Assembly: GCA_029863355.1 (NCBI GenBank)
Contig: JAOTVO010000122.1
Span: forward strand, 1 to 7,715
From: Candidatus Krumholzibacteriia bacterium
GTDB taxonomy: Bacteria > Krumholzibacteriota > Krumholzibacteria > WVZY01 > JAKEHA01
DNA length: 7,715 bases
Direction: 5' to 3'
The notes below the pieces were generated by a model. It saw only the letters and a program-made list of their open reading frames with translations. It was not told the origin of the DNA and did not search any database. A program made the position numbers and the translations under genes. Shown piece after piece: positions 1 to 4,633 of the stretch. Each line of letters opens with the position of its first letter. Within the stretch, counting starts at the first letter, position 1.

Positions 1-97
1 GCCACATGCCGGGAAAATCGATGAACTTGAGGTCGAGCACCACGGCTCCCTTTTCCTTGGCGTACTTCAGGACTTCCTGGGGGGTACGGCTTTGCAT
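1..97 (-). CDS. glnA: Type I glutamine synthetase, N-terminal fragment (cut by window edge)
   Basis: Only the first 32 codons are in the window; the gene continues past the left edge. The peptide starts MQSRTPQEVLKYAKEKG and continues with a DLKFIDFPGMW segment. This is the standard opening of GlnA-type glutamine synthetases: a TPQEVL helix, then the DLKF-D-PG-W strand of the beta-grasp domain. The enzyme is a cytoplasmic dodecamer in this family and makes glutamine from glutamate, ammonia and ATP. The ATG at 97 is chosen because an AAGGA-like ribosome site lies about 12 nt upstream and the family homology begins immediately. A GTG directly before the ATG is a less likely start. A promoter at 184-212 gives a leader of about 80 nt. 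The catalytic residues and the adenylylation site lie outside the window, so only the family assignment is supported. Confidence 0.88.
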   Translation of the reverse strand, partial: MQSRTPQEVLKYAKEKGAVVLDLKFIDFPGMW

Positions 98-183
98 CAC
101 GCCACCATCCTTTGCGCGCTCCTGGGGGTCTTCATCCACCGGCCGGTCGATTCAACGGGGTGCGTCGGGCCACGAAAAGACAA

Positions 184-212
184 TCTCTAGTGGACGGCGT
201 GCGGGGTGTCAA
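184..212 (-). promoter_or_regulatory. Sigma70-like promoter for glnA
   Basis: Read on the minus strand, a perfect -35 TTGACA (212-207) is followed by a 17-bp spacer and a -10 TAGAGA (189-184, 4 of 6 consensus). Transcription would start near 177, about 80 nt upstream of the glnA ATG. The box sits 16 bp beyond the nnr stop codon, so glnA can be expressed apart from nnr. The leader contains a 10-bp perfect palindrome, ACCGGCCGGT (138-147), which could be an operator or simply GC-rich chance. I see no sigma54 -24/-12 element and no intrinsic terminator between nnr and glnA, so some read-through is possible. Confidence 0.6.
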
Positions 213-228
213 CGACGTTCGCGGGCAA

Positions 229-1845
229 TCACGCCCGGGCCGCCGCCTCCAACTCCACCATGGCGCCGCCCAGGTAGCGCAGGAGGTCGCCGGCGATCAC
301 GCCCCGCCGCCCCCACTCCGCGGCGGCCAGGTCACCGGCGCGGCCGTGGAGCCAGGCGGCCACGCAGGCGGCGTCGATGGGTGAAGCGCCCTGGGCCAGG
401 AAGCTCCCCAGGAGCCCGGTGAGCACGTCGCCGGTGCCGCCCGTGGCCAGAGCGGAGCTGCCCGTCGTGTTCACGTAGACCCCCCGGAGCGGCTCGGCCA
501 CCAGGGTGGGCGCGCCCTTGTGCAGGAGGGTGACCCGCAGCTGCTGGGCGATGGCGGCCGTCCCCCGCAGCCGCTCGACGGCGCCCTCCGCGATCTCCTC
601 CCCCAGGAGCCGGCCCAGCTCGCCGCTGTGGGGCGTGATCACCACCGGGGGGTCGAACTCGCCGAGCCGCTCGGGCTGGCCGGTGAAAGCGGTGACGGCG
701 TCGGCGTCCACCACGGCCGGCAGGCCGCAGGCGCTGAGGAACTCGCGCACGAAGCGCTCGGTGTCCGGATGCCGGCCGATGCCGGGGCCGATGGCCACCG
801 CGTGGGCGCGCCCCAGGTAGGGCTGCAGGTGCTCGACCGCCTCCGGCGCCACCGTCCCCTCAGCGGTCTCGGGCAGCGGCACCGTGATCACCTCGCGCAG
901 CGCCACGTCGATCTCGGGGCGGATGCTCGCGGGCAGGCCCAGGTAGACCATGCCGCACCCGCCACGCAGCGCCGCTTCCCCCGCCAGGAGGGCGGCGCCG
1001 CGGTACTGGGCGCTCCCGGCCACCATCACCAGCACGCCCGCGTCGAACTTGTGCGTGGCCGGCGAGCGATAGGGCAGCCGCCGCGCCGCCTCGGCGCGGT
1101 CGAGAAGGTAGTGCGGCTCGGCGTGCTTCTCGATGATCTCCTCGGGAAAGCCGATGTCGATCACCGACACCTCGCCGCAGAGGTGCCGGCCGGGGTGGAA
1201 CAGGAGCCCCACCTTGGGGGCGCCGATGGTGAGCGTCTCGTCGGCGCCCACGGCCTCGCCGGGGGACTCGCCCGTGCTGCCGTTTACCCCCGAGGGGATG
1301 TCGATCGCCACCACGGGGACCGCGCAACTGTTGATGAGCCGGATCGCCTCGAGCACCGCGCCGCGCGGGGCGCCGCTCACGCCGGTGCCGAGGATGGCGT
1401 CCACCACCACGTCGGCGCCGGCCAGCTCCTCCTGGGCGCGCTCGCTCCAGTCGGCGCGCGACGCGTCGATCTCGCTCACGAGCGCGTGGCGGCCGATGAC
1501 CTTCTTGAGGCGCTGGTAGTTCTTGCTCGCGTCGGGAGTGAAGGCGTCGGCCAGCGTCAGGAGGTGCACGGCGCACGCCCAGCCGAGCTGGGCCAGGTGG
1601 CGGGCGATCACCAGGCCGTCGCCGCCGTTGTTGCCGGGACCGACGAAGATCACCGCCCGCCGCGCATCGTTGTCGCCCTCGCCGGATGTCTCGGCGTCCC
1701 CCGCCTCCCCGCCGCCGCCGTGGCGCTCGTGGATCACCTGGGCGCAGCCGCGTCCGGCGCGCTCCATCAGCTCGAGCCCCGGGCATATTCGGTCGATCGT
1801 CTCGGCGTCGACCTGCTGCATCTGTTCGCTGGTGAGGACGTACAT
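229..1845 (-). CDS. nnr: Bifunctional NAD(P)H-hydrate repair enzyme Nnr (epimerase + ADP/ATP-dependent dehydratase)
   Basis: The 538-residue cytoplasmic protein repairs NADH and NADPH damaged by hydration. The N-terminal YjeF_N domain (about 1-240) epimerises R- and S-hydrates, and the C-terminal ribokinase-like domain (about 250-530) dehydrates the S-hydrate using a nucleotide. YjeF_N shows GPGNNGGDGL at 69-78, VVDAILGTG with candidate catalytic D149, and DIPSGV at 182-187. The kinase-like half shows KFDAG at 266-270, GSAQYRGAA at 277-285, GPGIG at 353-357, DADA at 380-383, TPHSGE at 404-409, KG at 443-444 and GTGDVLTG at 470-477 with the expected catalytic D473. Both halves look intact. The ATG at 1845 begins the YjeF_N homology; the frame stays open about 109 codons further upstream, but that stretch is antisense-like and overlaps the HAD gene. 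The start lies 8 bp after the HAD stop with only a weak GAG-type ribosome site, which suggests translational coupling. A Gly/Glu/Asp-rich insert (43-62) makes it somewhat longer than usual. Confidence 0.95.
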   Translation of the reverse strand: MYVLTSEQMQQVDAETIDRICPGLELMERAGRGCAQVIHERHGGGGEAGDAETSGEGDNDARRAVIFVGPGNNGGDGLVIARHLAQLGWACAVHLLTLADAFTPDASKNYQRLKKVIGRHALVSEIDASRADWSERAQEELAGADVVVDAILGTGVSGAPRGAVLEAIRLINSCAVPVVAIDIPSGVNGSTGESPGEAVGADETLTIGAPKVGLLFHPGRHLCGEVSVIDIGFPEEIIEKHAEPHYLLDRAEAARRLPYRSPATHKFDAGVLVMVAGSAQYRGAALLAGEAALRGGCGMVYLGLPASIRPEIDVALREVITVPLPETAEGTVAPEAVEHLQPYLGRAHAVAIGPGIGRHPDTERFVREFLSACGLPAVVDADAVTAFTGQPERLGEFDPPVVITPHSGELGRLLGEEIAEGAVERLRGTAAIAQQLRVTLLHKGAPTLVAEPLRGVYVNTTGSSALATGGTGDVLTGLLGSFLAQGASPIDAACVAAWLHGRAGDLAAAEWGRRGVIAGDLLRYLGGAMVELEAAARA

Positions 1846-1853
1846 CGGACGAC

Positions 1854-2555
1854 TCAGCTGCCGGCGCGCGGGCGCGCGGCGTTGAACTGGTCGACGATGT
1901 CGACCAGCTCGTATATGTCGTCGACCTCGTGGTCGGCCCCGCTCTCCGTCGTGCCGAAGGTGTCGCCGTAACGGGCGAAGACCGTGATCATGCCCAGCTT
2001 CGCCGCGCCCGTGATGTCGCGCTCGGGCCAGTCGCCCACCATGATCGTCTCCCGCGCCGTGATGCCGAAGTGGTCGAGCGCGCGCTGAAAGGGAACCGGG
2101 CTGGGCTTTCGCTCGCCGGTATCCTCGAAGGTGGAGACGAAGTCGAACATGTGGTGGAGCTGGAGATAGCACAGCCGCAGCCAGGCTTCTTTGCGCGGGG
2201 CGTCGGAGACGACGGCCAGGTGGATGCCGCGCTTCATCAGCTCGATCAGCGTCAGTGTGACGTGGGGGTAGAGCACGAGGGATGCTTCCTTGGCCCGGCG
2301 GTAGCCGACGATTCCCGCCGCCTGGATTTTGGAGTCGACGTGACCGATCAGCTCCTCGAGGGCGCGGTCGAACACCTTCTGGAACTCGATGCCCTCCCGC
2401 TCGTACACCTCGTAGATCTTTGCCTTGATGTCGTCGCGGGGGAAGCGCAGACCGGCGTCCACCATCGCGCCGACGGCGGCGTCGACGGCGCTCTCCTTCA
2501 TCCCCATGAAATCCGTGAGGGTGTTGTCCAGATCGAAGATGACGAGCTTGATCAT
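1854..2555 (-). CDS. HAD superfamily phosphatase (subfamily IA-like)
   Basis: The 233-residue protein has all four haloacid-dehalogenase motifs: DLDNTL at 8-13 (nucleophile D8, acid/base D10), VVSDAP at 115-120 (S117), the ERKPSP lysine K150, and GDWPERD at 174-180 (metal ligands D175 and D180). A helical cap between motifs I and II (about 15-95) fits subfamily I. Such enzymes remove phosphate from small phosphorylated metabolites in the cytoplasm; the substrate cannot be read from sequence. The ATG at 2555 is chosen because motif I begins at residue 8; an upstream in-frame start would add an arginine-rich, non-homologous tail antisense to the neighbouring gene. There is no recognisable Shine-Dalgarno sequence before this ATG. 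It is probably cotranscribed with nnr, 8 bp downstream, which may hint at a metabolite-repair or housekeeping role, but that is inference. Confidence 0.9.
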   Translation of the reverse strand: MIKLVIFDLDNTLTDFMGMKESAVDAAVGAMVDAGLRFPRDDIKAKIYEVYEREGIEFQKVFDRALEELIGHVDSKIQAAGIVGYRRAKEASLVLYPHVTLTLIELMKRGIHLAVVSDAPRKEAWLRLCYLQLHHMFDFVSTFEDTGERKPSPVPFQRALDHFGITARETIMVGDWPERDITGAAKLGMITVFARYGDTFGTTESGADHEVDDIYELVDIVDQFNAARPRAGS

Positions 2556-2563
2556 GCTATAAT
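2555..2563 (+). promoter_or_regulatory. Extended -10 promoter for the CPBP protease gene
   Basis: The plus strand reads TGCTATAAT: a perfect TATAAT (2558-2563) preceded by the TGn extension. Extended -10 promoters often need no -35, and none is convincing here. Transcription would begin near 2570, leaving a leader of about 80 nt before the ATG at 2650. The TG overlaps the start codon of the divergent HAD gene, so polymerase binding here could interfere with HAD expression. Three ATGCC copies (2606, 2628, 2639; the last two within 7-bp ATGCCAG repeats 11 bp apart) lie in the leader; their role is unknown. Confidence 0.45.
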
Positions 2564-2649
2564 GTCGCGGGAGCGGGACGCGGCGTTTTCCCGGCGCGCG
2601 TTCGCATGCCGGTCCAACGCCAATGTAATGCCAGCTTGATGCCAGTCTA

Positions 2650-3489
2650 ATGGACGAAAAGCCACGCAGCAACACCGAAGTCGGCCGCGCGGACGTCTTT
2701 ACCGCGGTGAACAACTACCTGCTCCTCATCTTCTGCGGGAGCTGCGTGCTCTCGAGCATGTACATCCAGCAGCTCTTCCTCGCCGTCGGGCAGTACCGGT
2801 CGGGCATCGGCGTCTCCGCACTGGTCGGGATCATGCTGCCCCTGGGGCTCGTGGCCCGGCGCTTCGGCGGCGGCCTGCGCCGGCAGCTGTGCGTCCAGCG
2901 CCCCCGTCTCGCGCGCAGCGTCTACGTCGTCCTCGCCACGCTCGCCGTGGTCGTCGTGGTCGACCAAATCTACCTGATCAATCAGCAGTTCATGCCCGTG
3001 CCCGAGGATTACCTGCGCAGCGTCAGCGAGCTCAAGCCGGAAGGCGCCTGGGCGTTCGCGGTGACGTTCGTGGGTCTGTGCCTGCTCGTGCCCGCGGCCG
3101 AAGAGATGGTCTTTCGCGGATTCGTGCAGCGGATCTTCGCGCGCAACATGGGGGGCGTGCTGGCGTTCGTCCTGGCCGGGATCGTCTTCGGCGCGGTCCA
3201 CCTGAACCCGCACCTCCTCGTCAGCATCGGCTTCTTCGGGATCTACCTCGGCTTTGTCTTCTACGCCTCGGGCAACCTCTCCTACACGGTCATGGCCCAC
3301 GCCGTCTTCAACACCATCGCCCTCTTGCAGCTGACGTTCACCGACGTCCTGGAAGCGAGCGAGCCCCCCTTCTACCTGCAGGACGTCCGCATGTTCGTCG
3401 TGGCCGTGGTGCTGCTCGTGTACCTGCTGGTGCGAATCAAACGGGGAGGCCCGGAAACCGAGCCTCCCCGCGATGCCGGCGCGCCGTAG
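2650..3489 (+). CDS. CPBP family intramembrane glutamic endopeptidase (CAAX/Abi-like)
   Basis: The 279-residue multi-pass membrane protein carries the three signatures of the CPBP (Rce1/Abi) family: EEMVFRG at 151-157 (catalytic E151/E152 and R156), FGAVHL at 180-185 (H184), and HAVFN at 217-221 (H217, N221). Hydrophobic segments are visible near 22-46, 52-68, 88-110, 134-150, 168-183, 189-205, 209-228 and 247-262, ending in a basic, proline-rich tail. Family members cleave within membranes; bacterial ones include bacteriocin-immunity proteins and proteins that process exported peptides. No peptide or bacteriocin gene is visible nearby, so the substrate is unknown. The ATG at 2650 is the only reasonable start, since a stop lies just upstream at 2626, but it lacks a clear ribosome site. 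It is divergent from the HAD gene and convergent with the zinc-ribbon gene. Confidence 0.93.
   Translation: MDEKPRSNTEVGRADVFTAVNNYLLLIFCGSCVLSSMYIQQLFLAVGQYRSGIGVSALVGIMLPLGLVARRFGGGLRRQLCVQRPRLARSVYVVLATLAVVVVVDQIYLINQQFMPVPEDYLRSVSELKPEGAWAFAVTFVGLCLLVPAAEEMVFRGFVQRIFARNMGGVLAFVLAGIVFGAVHLNPHLLVSIGFFGIYLGFVFYASGNLSYTVMAHAVFNTIALLQLTFTDVLEASEPPFYLQDVRMFVVAVVLLVYLLVRIKRGGPETEPPRDAGAP
3435..3470 (-). terminator. Intrinsic terminator of the zinc-ribbon gene, inside the end of the CPBP gene
   Basis: A perfect 9-bp GC-rich stem (CGGGGAGGC at 3442-3450 with GCCTCCCCG at 3462-3470) extends inward past one C/A mismatch by CGG/CCG around an AAA loop. On the minus strand it is followed by TTTGATT (3441-3435), a short T-rich tract. 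It lies 47 bp past the zinc-ribbon stop and within the last codons of the protease gene. On the plus strand no T tract follows, so it works better for the minus-strand transcript. Confidence 0.6.
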
Positions 3490-3497
3490 GCGCCGGC
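3475..3497 (+). terminator. Possible terminator hairpin at the CPBP stop codon
   Basis: A perfect 8-bp stem, GCCGGCGC (3475-3482) with GCGCCGGC (3490-3497), closes a 7-nt loop that contains the TAG stop. Downstream on the plus strand is only GGTT, not a real T run, so it would be a weak or Rho-assisted terminator, or a 3'-end stabilising structure for the protease mRNA. Confidence 0.35.
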
Positions 3498-3517
3498 GGT
3501 TGCCGAGAACGTCTGCC

Positions 3518-3709
3518 CTACTTCACCGACGTGCTGATGTCCCGCCCGAGGCTGATCTCCCCGTTGTCGATGCGGATGTTGAACCCGCACGACGGGTTGC
3601 AGCACACCCACGCCTTGTACATGATGGGGGCGCCATCACGGCCGTAGTCCGACAAGGGCATCAATGTGCCTTTGTTGCATTTCATGCACTGCACTAGATT
3701 CTTCTCCAT
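3518..3709 (-). CDS. Small zinc-ribbon protein, function unknown
   Basis: The 63-residue protein has two cysteine knuckles: CMKC (C8, C11) and CCNPSCG (C36, C37, C41). Spacing fits a zinc ribbon using C8, C11, C36 and C41, with C37 where many ribbons have proline. A short FNIRIDNGEI strand follows the second knuckle. No signal peptide or membrane segment is visible, so it is probably cytoplasmic and may bind nucleic acid or protein; I do not recognise a named family. The ATG at 3709 gives the most compact protein. A GTG at 3751 would add 14 residues but sits inside the upstream Shine-Dalgarno sequence. The ATG has only GGGTGG three bases before it, which is too close to be optimal. Non-random cysteine placement and its own promoter and terminator argue that it is real despite its size. 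Confidence 0.75.
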   Translation of the reverse strand: MEKNLVQCMKCNKGTLMPLSDYGRDGAPIMYKAWVCCNPSCGFNIRIDNGEISLGRDISTSVK

Positions 3710-3747
3710 GCACCACCCGCTGACCGCGAAAGGGCCACGCGGGCGCG

Positions 3748-3757
3748 TCACCTCCCT
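3748..3757 (-). promoter_or_regulatory. Near-perfect Shine-Dalgarno sequence in the zinc-ribbon leader
   Basis: The minus strand reads AGGGAGGTGA, almost fully complementary to the 16S 3' end, but 38 nt before the zinc-ribbon ATG. Nine bases after it is a GTG (3738-3736) opening a 14-codon frame that stops at 3694 (TAG), overlapping the main start. This arrangement suits a short leader peptide that delivers ribosomes to the zinc-ribbon start. An error in the assigned start, or an unused site, are the alternatives. Confidence 0.4.
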
Positions 3758-3783
3758 TTACCAGCTCGGACCCGTCGTCTAAT

Positions 3784-3828
3784 GGCTAGTCTGGCTAACC
3801 GATAGTAACTCAATAGGTTACGCTAGCC
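3784..3828. repeat. Inverted repeats / stem-loop in the leader of the zinc-ribbon gene
   Basis: GTAAC (3805-3809) pairs with GTTAC (3817-3821) around a 7-nt loop. Around it GGCTAG (3784-3789) and GGCTA (3793-3797) can each pair with TAGCC or CTAGCC (3823-3828), giving two alternative outer stems. If the promoter at 3841-3870 is right, this lies within the first tens of bases of the zinc-ribbon mRNA and could form mutually exclusive folds. The stretch is noticeably AT-richer than its surroundings. Confidence 0.45.
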
Positions 3829-3840
3829 CTCGGTGGCCGA

Positions 3841-3870
3841 ATTATGCCGGCATCGTCAAGACGGTGTCAA
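3841..3870 (-). promoter_or_regulatory. Sigma70-like promoter for the zinc-ribbon gene
   Basis: On the minus strand a perfect -35 TTGACA (3870-3865) is followed by an 18-bp spacer and a -10 CATAAT (3846-3841, 5 of 6 consensus). Transcription would start near 3834, giving a leader of about 125 nt before the ATG at 3709. It begins about 20 bp after the stop of the upstream barrel-protein gene, in which no other terminator is evident. Confidence 0.6.
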
Positions 3871-3891
3871 GCGATAACCACTACGGCCGCG

Positions 3892-4488
3892 TCAGTAGGC
3901 GGTGCCCTGGATGGTCACCAGGACCGAGACGACGTTGCTCTTCGCCTTGATCCCTGGCTCTTCGTCCGACGGGTTGCTCCACGAAACCGTGCCCTCCACC
4001 GACCAGTACTTGGCGAACTCGAAGCCGGCACCGCCGGTGAGCCCGATGCCAAGCCAGGTGCTCCCCCCGCTCTCGAACGGCGTCGACCACGTCCCCAGAC
4101 CGATCGCGCCCAGGAAGTACGCGGAGGACGACGCCTCGGAGAGGAAGTAGGTGGCGCCCACCCCCCCGACCTGGTTGAGGATGGTGACCTTCTCATTGAG
4201 CGCGTTCGTGATGCTGAACCACGACGAGCGCGCGACGTAGTAGAGCAGGAACTGCTCGTTGAATCCCCCGCCGATCTTGAAGTCCGTGGCGAAGGCGCCC
4301 TTGCTTTCGCGGTCGGACGTTTGCTCCGGCTGCCCCGTGAGCTCGACGGTCTGCGTGAAGGACGCCATCCCTCCACCCAGCCCAAACCCGAGAATGAAAC
4401 CCTTGCGGTTACCGTCGAACGCCTCGGCGCTGCTCGCGGCCAGCAGCGTGAGCAGAGCGATGGCGGCGAACGCAGTGCGCGTAGCCAT
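3892..4488 (-). CDS. Secreted small outer-membrane beta-barrel-like protein
   Basis: The 198-residue protein starts with a signal peptide: basic MATRT, hydrophobic AFAAIALLTLLAAS, and cleavage likely after AEA at residue 23. The mature part of about 175 residues alternates short amphipathic strands rich in Gly and aromatic residues (FILGFGLGGG at 31-40, FKIGGG at 70-75, FLLYYVA at 80-86, VGATYFL at 110-116, AYFLGAIGLGTW at 123-134, WLGIGLTGGAGFEF at 145-158, WSVEGTVSW at 162-170, NVVSVLVTI at 185-193). This matches the size and pattern of 8-stranded OmpX/OmpW-like barrels, and the chain ends in an aromatic residue. No specific family is recognised, so no function is claimed. The ATG is preceded by a clear AGGGAGG ribosome site. 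A 145-bp gap separates it from the upstream gene, so it may have its own promoter. Confidence 0.8.
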   Translation of the reverse strand: MATRTAFAAIALLTLLAASSAEAFDGNRKGFILGFGLGGGMASFTQTVELTGQPEQTSDRESKGAFATDFKIGGGFNEQFLLYYVARSSWFSITNALNEKVTILNQVGGVGATYFLSEASSSAYFLGAIGLGTWSTPFESGGSTWLGIGLTGGAGFEFAKYWSVEGTVSWSNPSDEEPGIKAKSNVVSVLVTIQGTAY

Positions 4489-4581
4489 GTCTCCCTCCCT
4501 GGTGGGTTGAAGCCGATCGCCACCGCGGGGACAGTGTCCAAGGGGACGCCAGGTGTGGAACGGCACGGAAGCTCCCCCAGC

Positions 4582-4603
4582 GGATTGATCTGTCGGATCA
4601 TCC
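4582..4603. repeat. Dyad / stem-loop upstream of the barrel-protein gene
   Basis: GGAT-(T)-GATC (4582-4590) pairs with GATC-ATCC (4596-4603) around a TGTCG loop: 8 bp with one bulged T. It lies 30 bp past the stop of the secreted-protein gene and overlaps the proposed -10 box. No T tract follows on the minus strand, so it is more likely an operator or mRNA-processing structure than a terminator. Confidence 0.35.
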
Positions 4604-4625
4604 CGCTCCCCGGCCCGCTCGTCAA
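4597..4625 (-). promoter_or_regulatory. Possible promoter for the barrel-protein gene
   Basis: The minus strand has TTGACG (4625-4620, 5 of 6 consensus), a 17-bp spacer and GATGAT (4602-4597, 4 of 6). Transcription would start near 4590, about 100 nt before the ATG at 4488. The match is moderate and cotranscription from upstream is equally possible. Confidence 0.3.
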
Positions 4626-4633
4626 GGGGGTGG

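Noticed and set aside
520..1971. Long plus-strand open frame of 483 codons opposite nnr
   Set aside because: It is the antisense shadow of a clear Nnr gene in GC-rich DNA; the translation is Gly/Ala/His/Val-rich with no domain motifs.
2556..2714. N-terminal extension of the HAD protein by 53 residues from an ATG at 2714
   Set aside because: The extension is non-homologous, overlaps the opposite-strand protease gene and places the DLDNTL motif far from the N-terminus, where it normally sits within the first ten residues.
2647..3300. Minus-strand 217-codon open frame opposite the CPBP gene
   Set aside because: Composition is Glu/Asp/His/Ala-rich with no motifs; it mirrors the hydrophobic codons of the membrane protease.
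3768..3840. tRNA-Glu-like start: GGACCCGTCGTCTAATGGCTAG resembles the acceptor and D-arm of a tRNA
   Set aside because: No matching 3' acceptor strand, no TTCRA T-loop and no anticodon stem in the right place, so it is not a functional tRNA. A tRNA relic or attachment-site scar is possible but unsupported.
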